DNA from: Glutamicibacter halophytocola
GTDB taxonomy: Bacteria > Actinomycetota > Actinomycetes > Actinomycetales > Micrococcaceae
DNA: 64,000 nucleotides
Direction of reading: 5' to 3'
Assembly: GCF_001302565.1 (NCBI RefSeq)
Contig: NZ_CP012750.1
Span: 1,612,001 to 1,676,000, forward strand
The notes below the pieces were generated by a model that saw only the letters and a program-made list of their open reading frames with translations, did not search any database and had not been told where the DNA came from. Position 1 is the stretch's first letter. Each line of letters begins with the position of its first letter. Both the position numbers and the translations under genes were made by a program. Of the stretch, positions 9,158 through 18,363 are shown piece after piece.

Positions 9158-9883
9158 CTAGGCGTGATCGTTCTGGACCCGAAGCAGCTCGGATAGTTCA
9201 TGGGCTGCGCTGGTGACCGCTTCATGATGGATCTTTCCGGGCTGCCGGGTGAGGCGTTCTATGGGTCCGGATAATGAGAGCGCTGCGATGACGCGGCCAG
9301 ACTGTCCACGTACTGGAGCGGAGACAGAAGCGACGCCAGGTTCACGTTCTCCCAGGGACTGGGCCCATCCACGACGGCGCACGCCGGCCAAGATCGTTGG
9401 CGTGAAGCGTGCGTGGTGTAGCCCTTCGACCATCCGCTCATTGTCTTCCCATGCCAGAAGGACCTGAGCAGCGGAACCTGCCTTCATTGACAGCTGGGTC
9501 CCAACAGGAATGGTGTCGCGCAAGCCAATGGGGCGCTCGGCGCTGGCAATGCAGACGCGGAAGTCGCCCTGCTTGCGGAAAATCTGGGTGCTCTCGCCGG
9601 TGAGGTCGCGCAGCTTGATGAGGATCGGTCCAGCCGCGCTGACCAACCGGTCTTCGCCGGCAGCGCTTGCCAATTCCACGAGGCGGTTTCCGAGTTCAAA
9701 GCGGCCATGCATATCCCTGCCTACCAGCCCGTGGTGAACAAGGGACTGCGCGATGCGGTGCACCGTAGGGCGCGAAATATCGGTCAACTCCACCAGCTGT
9801 GACAGGGATGTTGGACCGTTTTCCAGTGCATTGAGAATGGCTGCCGCTTTATCGAGAACACCTACACCGCTACCTATTGTCAT
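9158..9883 (-). CDS. ltbR: IclR-family transcriptional regulator of leuCD (LtbR/NdgR type)
   Basis: About 241 residues: an N-terminal winged helix-turn-helix (SLSQLVELTDISRPTVHRIA) and a C-terminal IclR effector domain. It is divergent from leuCD. This is the arrangement of LtbR of Corynebacterium glutamicum and NdgR of Streptomyces, IclR proteins that control leuCD and other amino acid genes; the regulatory role here is by analogy. The frame is open to an ATG at 9904 (248 aa), but the ATG at 9883 gives the family-like start ahead of GVGVLDKAA and has a GGAA upstream. It is convergent with thiL (27 nt apart). Confidence 0.82.
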   Translation of the reverse strand: MTIGSGVGVLDKAAAILNALENGPTSLSQLVELTDISRPTVHRIAQSLVHHGLVGRDMHGRFELGNRLVELASAAGEDRLVSAAGPILIKLRDLTGESTQIFRKQGDFRVCIASAERPIGLRDTIPVGTQLSMKAGSAAQVLLAWEDNERMVEGLHHARFTPTILAGVRRRGWAQSLGEREPGVASVSAPVRGQSGRVIAALSLSGPIERLTRQPGKIHHEAVTSAAHELSELLRVQNDHA

Positions 9884-9997
9884 GGTTCCAGTATCACGTC
9901 TCATTATTTGAGATTCAAGTCCGCATACTGGAAATGACTATCTGTGAAGTGTCAAAGTTGAACTACCACAATTTACGTAGCTTGAGGAGTGTGTCGC

Positions 9998-11446
9998 ATG
10001 TCCGCCATGCAGTCGCCCCAGACATTGGCAGAAAAAGTTTGGAGCGCACATGTTGTGCGCCAAGGTGAAGGAAATGGAGAGTCCCGCCAGCCGGACTTGA
10101 TTTACATTGACCTTCACCTCCTACACGAGGTGACCTCCCCGCAGGCCTTCGAAGGCCTTCGCCTGGCCGGTCGACAGTTGCGCCGACCAGACCTGACCAT
10201 TGCGACGGAAGACCACAACACTCCCACGCTCGAAATCGACAAGCCCATTGCCGACTTGACCAGCCGCACCCAGATTAATACCCTGCGTGAGAACTGCAAG
10301 GAATTCGGTGTTCGCCTGCACTCCCTGGGCGACAAGGAACAGGGCATCGTTCACGTGGTCGGTCCGCAGCTGGGCCTGACCCAGCCGGGCATGACCGTGG
10401 TCTGCGGCGACTCGCACACCTCAACACACGGAGCCTTCGGCGCCTTGGCCTTCGGCATTGGCACCTCAGAGGTTGAGCACGTCATGGCCACCCAGTCCTT
10501 GAGCCTGAAGCCATTCAAGACCATGGCCATCAATGTCGAAGGCACGCTGAAGCCGGGGGTGACGTCCAAGGACATCATCCTGGCCGTCATCGCCAAGATC
10601 GGCACCGGCGGCGGCCAGGGCTATGTGCTGGAATACCGGGGTTCGGCAATCCGCTCGCTGTCCATGGACGCGCGCATGACCATCTGCAACATGTCCATTG
10701 AGGCAGGCGCCCGCGCCGGAATGATCGCCCCGGATGAGACGACCTTCGAGTATGTCAAGGGCCGCCCGCACGCGCCAAAGGGCGAGGATTGGGACACGGC
10801 AGTCGAAGACTGGAAACAGCTGCACTCCGATGAAGGTGCCCAGTTTGACGCAGAAGTGTTCTTGAACGCTGATGAACTCGAGCCATTTGTCACCTGGGGG
10901 ACCAACCCGGGCCAGGGAGTCTCGCTGTCCCAGAGCGTTCCTTCGCCCGAAGACTTCGAAGACGAGAATGACCGCAAGGCCTGTGAGCGTGCGCTGAACT
11001 ACATGGGGCTGACCGGCGGTACCCCGATGAAGGATATCCGCGTGGATACGGTCTTCTTGGGTTCTTGCACCAACTCCCGAATGGAAGACCTGCGCGCCGC
11101 AGCGGAAGTCATCAAGGGCAAGGTCAAGGATCCGGCGATCCGGATGATTGTTGTGCCAGGATCCGCGCGGGTCCGCCTGGAAGCGGAAGCTGAAGGGCTG
11201 GACCAGGTGTTCAAGGACTTCGGGGCCGAATGGCGATTCGCCGGTTGCTCCATGTGCCTGGGAATGAATCCCGACCAGCTGGACGAGGGGGAGCGTTGCG
11301 CATCGACCTCCAACCGCAACTTTGAAGGCCGACAGGGCAAGGGCGGGCGCACCCACCTGGTTTCACCGCTGGTCGCGGCAGCAACCGCAGTGCGTGGAAC
11401 CCTGTCCTCGCCAAGCGACCTGGCCAACACTCCGGCCGCAGTCTAG
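9998..11446 (+). CDS. leuC: 3-isopropylmalate dehydratase large subunit
   Basis: Catalytic subunit of isopropylmalate isomerase, which converts 2- to 3-isopropylmalate in leucine synthesis with a [4Fe-4S] cluster. The three cluster cysteines are visible at residues 357 (GSCTNSR), 417 and 420 (CSMCLGMN). The aconitase-type [15 protein letters not shown] segment is also present. The ATG at 9998 follows GAGGAG (9984-9989) with 8-nt spacing; an in-frame GTG at 9989 overlaps that site and is rejected. leuD follows after 14 nt. Confidence 0.96.
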   Translation: MSAMQSPQTLAEKVWSAHVVRQGEGNGESRQPDLIYIDLHLLHEVTSPQAFEGLRLAGRQLRRPDLTIATEDHNTPTLEIDKPIADLTSRTQINTLRENCKEFGVRLHSLGDKEQGIVHVVGPQLGLTQPGMTVVCGDSHTSTHGAFGALAFGIGTSEVEHVMATQSLSLKPFKTMAINVEGTLKPGVTSKDIILAVIAKIGTGGGQGYVLEYRGSAIRSLSMDARMTICNMSIEAGARAGMIAPDETTFEYVKGRPHAPKGEDWDTAVEDWKQLHSDEGAQFDAEVFLNADELEPFVTWGTNPGQGVSLSQSVPSPEDFEDENDRKACERALNYMGLTGGTPMKDIRVDTVFLGSCTNSRMEDLRAAAEVIKGKVKDPAIRMIVVPGSARVRLEAEAEGLDQVFKDFGAEWRFAGCSMCLGMNPDQLDEGERCASTSNRNFEGRQGKGGRTHLVSPLVAAATAVRGTLSSPSDLANTPAAV

Positions 11447-11460
11447 AAAGGATTACCACG

Positions 11461-12066
11461 ATGGAAAAGATTATTACCCACACCGGCATTGGTGTTCCGC
11501 TGCGGCAGAGCAACGTGGACACGGATCAGATCATTCCTGCCGTGTACCTCAAGCGCATCACCCGCACCGGCTTCGAGGACGCCTTGTTTGCCGGCTGGCG
11601 CCGCGACGAGAACTTCATCCTCAACAAGGAGCCGTTCAATGCCGGATCCGTGCTGGTCGCCGGACCTGACTTCGGCACTGGCTCATCGCGCGAACACGCT
11701 GTCTGGGCATTGAAGGATTACGGCTTCAAAGCCGTGATTTCAGCCCGATTTGCCGACATCTTCCGCGGCAACTCCGGCAAGCAGGGATTGGTGGCAGCCG
11801 AGGTTGCGCAAAGCGACATCGAATTGATCTGGAAAGAGCTGGAAAACAATCCGGGCACTACCGTGACCGTGGATCTTGAATCCCGCACCGTTGCCTGCGG
11901 TTCGATTTCGGCACCCTTCCAGATCGACGACTACACCCGCTGGCGCTTGATGGAGGGCCTGGATGATATTGGCCTGACCCTGCAGCAGGAGGAGGCCATC
12001 ACGGCCTACGAAGCCCGGCGTCCGGCACACAAGCCCCAGACACTGCCTGCGCTGACTGCTGATTGA
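11461..12066 (+). CDS. leuD: 3-isopropylmalate dehydratase small subunit
   Basis: A 201-residue swivelling-domain partner of LeuC; the heterodimer carries out the isomerisation. Seen: [13 protein letters not shown] near the N-terminus and the substrate-loop region [17 protein letters not shown] ribosome site (AAAGGA) precedes the ATG. It is the second gene of a leuCD operon that ends at a strong hairpin. Confidence 0.95.
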   Translation: MEKIITHTGIGVPLRQSNVDTDQIIPAVYLKRITRTGFEDALFAGWRRDENFILNKEPFNAGSVLVAGPDFGTGSSREHAVWALKDYGFKAVISARFADIFRGNSGKQGLVAAEVAQSDIELIWKELENNPGTTVTVDLESRTVACGSISAPFQIDDYTRWRLMEGLDDIGLTLQQEEAITAYEARRPAHKPQTLPALTAD

Positions 12067-12093
12067 GAGCTTCTTCTCCAAGCTGGAATAATA

Positions 12094-12140
12094 GGCCCGC
12101 TCTTCTCCGTTGTTATAGCGGGAGAGCGGGCCTTCTGCTC
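12094..12140 (+). terminator. Terminator of the leuCD operon
   Basis: The stem GGCCCGCTCT (12094-12103) pairs with AGAGCGGGCC (12123-12132), with further pairing in the loop, followed by TTCTGCTCTTCTT. Confidence 0.75.
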
Positions 12141-12324
12141 TTCTTGGGACGCACGCGCCGCTCAGTGTCGTGACGTGGCTGAAAGCATGCTCACAATGTG
12201 TGCGCCACGGGATGAACTGAACATACCAGCGGGTATATAAGCGGTATGCTTGCTTAGTCCTGCCAGTTCGAAAGCTCAGAAGCTTCGGCGGGCGATAACG
12301 ACTACGCGATGAGGTAATTCATAC

Positions 12325-13644
12325 ATGGGTAAGATCTTGACGATCCATGGTGGTGTTCCACTTGAGGGCACCGTACGAGTCGGTGGAGCAAAGAACCTAG
12401 TGCCAAAAGCCATGGTCGCAGCTCTGCTTGGTGGCACTCCTTCGGTTCTGCGCAATGTGCCGGAAATCAAAGACGTCGTCGTAGTACGAAGCCTGCTTGA
12501 AATACATGGTGTCAAGGTTGACCAGGACCCAACCACCGGTGATCTCACCATGGATCCAACCGAAGTCAAGACGGCCTCCAACCAGGCCATTGATGCCCAT
12601 GCAGGCGACTCTCGCATTCCCATTCTTTTCTGCGGGCCGCTGATCCACTCGTTGGGCGAAGCGTTCATCCCTGATCTTGGCGGCTGCCGCATTGGCGACC
12701 GTCCAATCGACTTCCACCTGGAGGTCCTGCGCGAATTTGGCGCAGTGGTGGACAAGGCTCCAGACGGCATCCGCATCTCGGCTCCCAACGGATTGACCGG
12801 TGCCAAGCTCTCCTTGCAGTACCCAAGCGTCGGCACCACCGAACAGGTACTGCTCTCGGCCGTTCGTGCCAAGGGCGTCACGGAAGTCAGCAACGCAGCC
12901 ATTGAGCCGGAAATCCTGGATCTCATCTCGCTGCTGCAGAAGATGGGCGCCATCATCTCCGTGCACCGTGACCGCGTCATCCGCATTCAGGGCGTTGACC
13001 AGCTCACCGGTTTTGACCACACCGCCCTGCCAGACCGCAATGAGGCCGCGTCGTGGGCTTCAGCGGCACTGGTCACCAAGGGAGATATCTTCGTGCAGGA
13101 TGCGCAGCAGCGCGACCTGACCGCGTTCCTTCACGTCTACCGCCAGATCGGTGGCGAATTCGAGGTCAAGTCCAACGGCATTCGCTTCTACCACCCAGGC
13201 GGAGACCTCAACCCGCTGATCCTGGAAACCGACGTTCACCCGGGCTTCATGACTGACTGGCAGCAGCCGCTGGTTGTCGCATTGACCCAGGCCAAGGGTG
13301 TATCCGTGATCCACGAAACCGTCTACGAGAACCGGTTCGGATTCACTGACGCACTGGTGCGCATGGGCTCCACGGTCCAGGTGCACACCGACTGCCTCGG
13401 TTCCACTCCTTGCCGTTTTGGCCAGCGCAACTTCAAGCACTCCGCTGTTGTCGTAGGCCCTGCCAAGCTCACCGGCGCTGACATTGACGTTCCAGACCTC
13501 CGTGGCGGATTCTCCCACCTGATTGCAGCACTAGCTGCCGAGGGAACCAGCCGTGTCACCGGTATTGAAATCATCAACCGCGGATACGAGCACTTCATGG
13601 ACAAGCTGCAGAGCTTGGGCGCCAATGTTGAGTTGAGCAACTAA
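12325..13644 (+). CDS. murA: UDP-N-acetylglucosamine 1-carboxyvinyltransferase
   Basis: First committed enzyme of peptidoglycan synthesis: transfers enolpyruvate from PEP to UDP-GlcNAc. It has 439 residues. The catalytic-loop cysteine is Cys121 in the motif GGCRIGDRP (equivalent to Cys115 in E. coli). The Asp variant of mycobacteria, which gives fosfomycin resistance, is therefore absent. Gene order murA-plsC-gpsA-ddl groups wall and phospholipid precursor enzymes. A GAGG ribosome site precedes the ATG. Confidence 0.94.
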   Translation: MGKILTIHGGVPLEGTVRVGGAKNLVPKAMVAALLGGTPSVLRNVPEIKDVVVVRSLLEIHGVKVDQDPTTGDLTMDPTEVKTASNQAIDAHAGDSRIPILFCGPLIHSLGEAFIPDLGGCRIGDRPIDFHLEVLREFGAVVDKAPDGIRISAPNGLTGAKLSLQYPSVGTTEQVLLSAVRAKGVTEVSNAAIEPEILDLISLLQKMGAIISVHRDRVIRIQGVDQLTGFDHTALPDRNEAASWASAALVTKGDIFVQDAQQRDLTAFLHVYRQIGGEFEVKSNGIRFYHPGGDLNPLILETDVHPGFMTDWQQPLVVALTQAKGVSVIHETVYENRFGFTDALVRMGSTVQVHTDCLGSTPCRFGQRNFKHSAVVVGPAKLTGADIDVPDLRGGFSHLIAALAAEGTSRVTGIEIINRGYEHFMDKLQSLGANVELSN

Positions 13645-13661
13645 AAAAGGGGATCTTGTCC

Positions 13662-14426
13662 GTGGTTAAGATCCTGGCTCCGGGGGAGTCTGCAAAAACC
13701 AAGCGAGTCTTTTCAGTCCTGGCAGGAATTGTCCGGCCAGTGATGAACGGGCTGATTGGCAGGTCATGGAAGGGTTTTGAAAACCTTCCGCAAGGTGGCT
13801 ACATCGTCTGCCCCAATCACCTGACTGAAATTGATCCGCTGGTAGTTGGACACGCGATTTACAGCAATGGCAGGCTTCCCCGTTGGCTTGCCAAGGAGTC
13901 GCTCTTCAAGCCGCCGGTACTCGGCTGGTTCTTGCGCACCACCGGGCAGGTTCCGGTTTCCCGGAGCTCAGCTAGCGCTGCTGAATCCCTGAAGCAGGCC
14001 CAGAAGGTCCTGGATGCCGGTGGAGTAATCGTGATCTATCCTGAAGGCACGCTCACCAGGGATCCAAACCTTTGGCCAATGATTGGCCGCACCGGTGCCG
14101 CACGTCTTGCCTTGCAGACTGGCGCACCGGTTGTGCCCATGGCCCATTGGGGCGATCAGGAGCTATTGCCGAGATATTCCAAGAAGATGTATCTCTTCCC
14201 GCGCAAGCACGTGACCGTATCTGTTGGGGCGCCGGTAAACTTGGATGACTTGCGGGAAGGACCTCGAACTCGCACCGTGCTCCAGGAGGCCACCAACCGC
14301 ATCATGGATGCGATCACTGTTTTGCAGGCTGAATTGCGTGAAGAAGAACCGCCAGCCAAGCGCTGGGACCCCAGCGAACACGGTCAGGCGCAAACTGGCC
14401 GCAGCTTCGAAAAACCGGATAATTAA
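13662..14426 (+). CDS. plsC: 1-acyl-sn-glycerol-3-phosphate acyltransferase
   Basis: Membrane-associated acyltransferase making phosphatidic acid. About 254 residues with the NHLTEID motif (NHx4D, catalytic His and Asp) and YPEGT, plus the GQVPVSRS block. The frame can start at TTG 13656, but the AAAAGGGGA ribosome site (13645-13653) is spaced 8-9 nt from the GTG at 13662 and only 2-3 nt from the TTG, so GTG is preferred. It follows murA by 17 nt and precedes gpsA, whose product glycerol-3-phosphate enters the same pathway. Confidence 0.87.
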   Translation: MVKILAPGESAKTKRVFSVLAGIVRPVMNGLIGRSWKGFENLPQGGYIVCPNHLTEIDPLVVGHAIYSNGRLPRWLAKESLFKPPVLGWFLRTTGQVPVSRSSASAAESLKQAQKVLDAGGVIVIYPEGTLTRDPNLWPMIGRTGAARLALQTGAPVVPMAHWGDQELLPRYSKKMYLFPRKHVTVSVGAPVNLDDLREGPRTRTVLQEATNRIMDAITVLQAELREEEPPAKRWDPSEHGQAQTGRSFEKPDN

Positions 14427-14463
14427 TCATTACTCCACATCATCACTTTCTAGAGGACTGATA

Positions 14464-15498
14464 ATGACAAAGCCGCTTCCACGTAAGATCGCCGTGATGG
14501 GTGCCGGCAGCTGGGGTACCACCTTTGCCAAGGTATTGGCAGACTCCGTTGCCGACCAAGGCATCCCAGTGCAGATCTGGGCGCGCCGGGATGACGCAGC
14601 CCACGAGATCAATGAACGCCACACCAATTCCCGGTACCTTCGCGAGACCAAGCTTCCGGCCAACATTTCGGCTTCCTCAAACCAGCGCGAAGTCCTGGAG
14701 GGCGCGGACCTGGTCGTGCTGGCTATCCCATCTCAGTCGCTGCGCCGCGAACTGGCCGTTTTCAAGAAATACTTTGAGCCAGAAGCCGTGCTGCTCTCGC
14801 TGATGAAGGGCCTTGAACGCGGTACCGATCAGCGCATGAGTGAAGTGATCGCCGAAGTTACCCAGTTCCCCGAGGAACGCGTAGCGGTGCTGTCCGGACC
14901 GAACCTCGCCATGGAAATCGCCCGCGAGCAGCCAACGGCTTCGGTGGTTGCCTGCACCGATCCGGAAACTGCACAGTGGATCGCTGAGCTTTGCTCTGCA
15001 CCATATTTCCGCCCTTACACCAACGATGACGTGTTGGGCGTGGAGCTTGGCGGCATCGTCAAGAACATCATCGCCCTCGCTGTCGGCATGTGCGATGGCA
15101 TGGGCATGGGAGACAACACCAAGTCCACGGTGATCACCCGTGGCTTGGCCGAGACCACCAGGCTCGTGCTCTCGCTTGGCGGTCGCTTGGATACCTTGGC
15201 TGGCCTGTCGGGCCTCGGTGACTTGGTGGCAACTTGCTCTTCTTCGCTCTCGCGCAACAACACCGCTGGACGGTTGCTGGGGCAGGGACTCTTCCTCGAT
15301 GAAGTCAACGACCGCATGTCCCAAACTGCCGAAGGCATCAAGTCTGCCCGTGCAGTCTTCGATCTGGCTCGTGCCCATGAAGTCGAAATGCCAATTACGG
15401 AAGCAGTTGTCATGGTGCTTGAAGGCTCATTGAGCGTTGAAAACATGGCAGCGCGCCTGCTGTCACGTGAACTGAAATCCGAAGGGGAACTGAACTGA
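14464..15498 (+). CDS. gpsA: Glycerol-3-phosphate dehydrogenase [NAD(P)+]
   Basis: Reduces dihydroxyacetone phosphate to sn-glycerol-3-phosphate, precursor of phospholipids and of glycerol-phosphate wall polymers. It has 344 residues with the nucleotide-binding motif MGAGSWGTTFA and the catalytic-lysine region GGIVKNIIALAVG. The frame runs open 73 codons upstream into plsC, but the ATG at 14464 after AGAGGACTGATA is the real start. The stop overlaps the ddl start by one base (TGATG), indicating translational coupling. Confidence 0.94.
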   Translation: MTKPLPRKIAVMGAGSWGTTFAKVLADSVADQGIPVQIWARRDDAAHEINERHTNSRYLRETKLPANISASSNQREVLEGADLVVLAIPSQSLRRELAVFKKYFEPEAVLLSLMKGLERGTDQRMSEVIAEVTQFPEERVAVLSGPNLAMEIAREQPTASVVACTDPETAQWIAELCSAPYFRPYTNDDVLGVELGGIVKNIIALAVGMCDGMGMGDNTKSTVITRGLAETTRLVLSLGGRLDTLAGLSGLGDLVATCSSSLSRNNTAGRLLGQGLFLDEVNDRMSQTAEGIKSARAVFDLARAHEVEMPITEAVVMVLEGSLSVENMAARLLSRELKSEGELN

Positions 15499-16610
15499 TG
15501 ACCGATCGCAAGCCTCGTGTCCTGCTCCTCTTTGGAGGACGCTCTTCTGAGCACTCGGTATCCTGCGTCACCGCGGCCGGCGTTATGCACGCCATTGATC
15601 GTGAACGCTTTGACGTCATTCCCGTGGGTATCACCCGCGATGGAGGATGGACCCTGTTGGACAAGGATCCGGAAGGATGGGCACTGGACTCCGGGCAGCT
15701 GCCCGAGATCTCTTCCATCGACCACCCTGTACAGCTGTCTCCTGAACCAAATAAGACATCGCTCCAGGCCTTCGGCAACGCAAAGATTTCTGAGATTTCA
15801 GAAGTGGATGTTGTCTTCCCGCTGCTACATGGTCCCTTCGGCGAGGACGGCTCCATCCAGGGCATGTTGGAAACCGCCGGAGTGCCTTATGTCGGCTCCG
15901 GCATCGCCGCCAGCGCCATGGGCATGGACAAGCACTTCATGAAGGTGATTTTTGAACAAGCCGGATTCAACGTCGGCCCGTATGAAGTTATCACCAACAA
16001 GCAGTGGCTACGGGACAGCGAGGCGGCCCTGGCCCGTTGCCAGCATTTGGAATACCCGCTGTTCGTGAAGCCAGCCCGTGCCGGTTCGTCTGTCGGCATC
16101 ACCAAGGTCGACGTTCCTTCTGGGCTTCGAGCTGCAGTGGAGCTTGCACGCGCCGAAGATCCCAAGGTGATTGTCGAGCAGGGAATTGCTGGTCGTGAAA
16201 TCGAATGCGGAGTGCTGGAAGGCCGTGGTAGTTCTGCTGCGCGAGCCTCATTGCCAGGCGAGATTGTCGTAGCTGATAACGGCCACACATTCTATGATTT
16301 TGAAGCCAAATATGTAGATGGCGCCGCGGCACAATTGAGCTGTCCTGCAGAACTCAGCGAAGAGGCCACCGCGGAAATCCGCGAGCTTGCAGTCAAGGCT
16401 TTTGACTCCTTGGATGCCGAGGGCCTTTCACGTGTTGATTTCTTCTACACGCCGGATGGCCAATGGATCATCAACGAAATCAACACCATGCCAGGCTTTA
16501 CGCCCTCAAGCATGTACCCGCAGATGTGGGGCAAGACCGGAATTGACTACCGTGAGCTGATCAATGAGCTCATTGCCCTGGCAACTGAACGAAACGTCGG
16601 GCTGCGGTAA
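15498..16610 (+). CDS. ddl: D-alanine--D-alanine ligase
   Basis: ATP-grasp enzyme producing the D-Ala-D-Ala dipeptide of peptidoglycan precursors. It has 370 residues. Seen: GGRSSEHSVS at the N-terminus, FPLLHGPFGEDGS, the KPARAGSSVGI ATP-grasp motif, and NEINTMPGFTPSSMYP at the C-terminus. The tyrosine of the omega-loop motif (FYDFEAKYVDG) marks a normal D-Ala ligase, not a D-Ala-D-Lac vancomycin-resistance type. It is the last gene of the murA operon. Confidence 0.94.
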   Translation: MTDRKPRVLLLFGGRSSEHSVSCVTAAGVMHAIDRERFDVIPVGITRDGGWTLLDKDPEGWALDSGQLPEISSIDHPVQLSPEPNKTSLQAFGNAKISEISEVDVVFPLLHGPFGEDGSIQGMLETAGVPYVGSGIAASAMGMDKHFMKVIFEQAGFNVGPYEVITNKQWLRDSEAALARCQHLEYPLFVKPARAGSSVGITKVDVPSGLRAAVELARAEDPKVIVEQGIAGREIECGVLEGRGSSAARASLPGEIVVADNGHTFYDFEAKYVDGAAAQLSCPAELSEEATAEIRELAVKAFDSLDAEGLSRVDFFYTPDGQWIINEINTMPGFTPSSMYPQMWGKTGIDYRELINELIALATERNVGLR

Positions 16611-16623
16611 GTCTTCGATAACC

Positions 16624-16675
16624 AACTAATAATGGTGTGGTGCTCCGAATTCGGAGCACCACACCATTATTAGTT
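16624..16675. terminator. Bidirectional terminator: 52-nt perfect palindrome
   Basis: A perfect inverted repeat with 26-nt arms centred on GAATTC (16647-16652), lying between the convergent ddl and DUF3515 genes. Symmetry lets it stop transcripts from both sides. No mismatch is seen over the whole length. Confidence 0.85.
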
Positions 16676-16693
16676 GCGTGTACAGCCTGTTGA

Positions 16694-17233
16694 CTACAGC
16701 TGCTCTGATTTATCCACGCTGACACAGGCCTTCTGTGCTGGAATTTTTGCTGCGGCATCAGCGAGTGACGCGAGCACTGTGCTTGAAGGAATGACATTCG
16801 GATCAAGTACTACTTCGGTCGCCGGGGTACGGCCGTACGTCGTCAGCGTCCATATTCCGGTCTTGTCGTCTTCGTGGGCAACCCAATCAACATCATTGAC
16901 CGAAACACACGGGTCAGAGGTGGGCGTCGGCACTTGAACACCACAACGCAAAACCACTTTGGATGGATCGCCCCACGCGGAGGTCGACTGCGATGTAGTG
17001 GTGCGGCGATCAGCATCACCGATAATGTCTGGAAGAACTACCATCATGTCTGCGCAGAGTGGATTGGAAGCATCCGGAGCCGCATCCACAGCTGCCACAG
17101 ATGAGCATGCGGTGAGAAGAGGCAAAAATAGCGCTCCAACTATGGCGCTGCGGACTAATTGGCCTGCTTTTGGATTAAGTTTTGGTGACAGTCGGGCTGT
17201 GACACTGATTTTAGACACGTTATAAGCGTACAT
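16694..17233 (-). CDS. DUF3515 family lipoprotein
   Basis: A 179-residue secreted protein. It has a basic N-terminus, a hydrophobic stretch ending in the lipobox LTAC, then a conserved extracellular domain with cysteine pairs (CADMM, RCGV, DPCVSV, KACVSV). DUF3515 proteins usually sit next to ddl in actinobacteria, as here, and their function is unknown. Starts at 17233 (ATG) or at the in-frame GTG 15 nt downstream cannot be separated, as no clear ribosome site is seen. It is convergent with ddl. Confidence 0.82.
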   Translation of the reverse strand: MYAYNVSKISVTARLSPKLNPKAGQLVRSAIVGALFLPLLTACSSVAAVDAAPDASNPLCADMMVVLPDIIGDADRRTTTSQSTSAWGDPSKVVLRCGVQVPTPTSDPCVSVNDVDWVAHEDDKTGIWTLTTYGRTPATEVVLDPNVIPSSTVLASLADAAAKIPAQKACVSVDKSEQL

Positions 17234-17284
17234 CGGCTATCTGAAAGATAAGATGTATTGAGTTGAAACTGTGAAAGGTAGCAT

Positions 17285-18340
17285 ATGTCCTTCGAAGAGC
17301 AGCCAGCAAGGCAGCATGCAAAGAAGAAGCGCACTGGGCGTGTAGTACTTTTAAGTGTTCTATCCGTAATGGTGATCGCAGCGCTGGTTGCCGGGCTTTA
17401 CGCCTGGAACCTGGCACGCACCTTTGATGAAAACAGCAACAAGCTTGCTGATGCTTTCCCGGCTGAGGAAACTCGTCCTGAGGTCAAGGACGAATCCAAA
17501 GACGCTATCAATATTCTTTTGCTCGGAACGGACACTCGTGAAGAGCGCTCCGAAGATGAACAAGGCGATGATTTTGCAACGCTTCCCAACGGCGGCCGCT
17601 CCGACACGATGATGCTGGTTCACATCCCGTCAGATCGAAAGAACGTTTTTGTCACTTCGATCATGCGTGACACCTGGCTGGACATTCCGGGCGTTGGAAC
17701 GGCCAAGATCAACCGTGCATTTGCCAGTGGTGGCGTGCCCAAGGCCGTAGAGACCCTCGAAGGGCTTTTTGGCATCCGCATCAACCATGTGGCTTCGATT
17801 GACTTCGAAGGATTCAAGGGACTGACTGACGCCGTTGGCGGAGTGACGATCGATAACCCGATCGCCTTCACTCCGGTACACGCCAAGGGATATTACTTCC
17901 CAGAGGGCGTTCAAAAGCTCGATGGCGATAACGCCCTGGCCTTTGTTCGCGAGCGCAAGGCCTTCACCGGCGCCGGCGGCAGCGATTACCGCCGCGTGAA
18001 AAACCAGCAGCTGTTCGTCAAGGCCCTGATCGGTCAAATCCTGTCGAAGGAAACTTTGACGAGCCCGTCAAAGATCCAGAATGTTGTTAGCGAGATCGCG
18101 CCGTATGTCGCAGTTGATGACACCTTGGATTCGGCTAAGATTGCGGGAATCGCCTCGTCAATGCTTAATATCCGCTCTGACGACATGACGTTCTTCACCC
18201 TTCCGAACAATGGCCCGGGGCGTTCCGCTGATGGCCAGTCGATTGTAATTCCAGATATGGAAACCATCAACAAGTTCGGCGAAGCACTTCAGAATGACAC
18301 TGTGGACGAGTTCGTAGCGTCAACAGACCTGTCACAGTAA
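17285..18340 (+). CDS. LytR-CpsA-Psr (LCP) family wall-polymer ligase
   Basis: A 351-residue type II membrane protein: cytoplasmic basic tail, one membrane segment (about residues 20-42), extracellular LCP domain. Motifs: LLLGTDTR, RSDTMMLVHI, SIMRDTWLDIPG, KINRAFA and AVGGV. LCP enzymes move undecaprenyl-phosphate-linked glycopolymers onto peptidoglycan. An AAAGG site lies 6 nt before the ATG. It sits between DUF3515 and DAK2, where relatives often have thiL. A second LCP gene starts at 27.2 kb in the polymer locus; the two share the same domain layout. Confidence 0.9.
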   Translation: MSFEEQPARQHAKKKRTGRVVLLSVLSVMVIAALVAGLYAWNLARTFDENSNKLADAFPAEETRPEVKDESKDAINILLLGTDTREERSEDEQGDDFATLPNGGRSDTMMLVHIPSDRKNVFVTSIMRDTWLDIPGVGTAKINRAFASGGVPKAVETLEGLFGIRINHVASIDFEGFKGLTDAVGGVTIDNPIAFTPVHAKGYYFPEGVQKLDGDNALAFVRERKAFTGAGGSDYRRVKNQQLFVKALIGQILSKETLTSPSKIQNVVSEIAPYVAVDDTLDSAKIAGIASSMLNIRSDDMTFFTLPNNGPGRSADGQSIVIPDMETINKFGEALQNDTVDEFVASTDLSQ

Positions 18341-18363
18341 TACCACTTAAGGACCGACTTTCC

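Noticed and set aside
10466..11356. 296-codon minus-strand frame within leuC
   Set aside because: Shadow of leuC; the leuC frame carries all three cluster cysteines.
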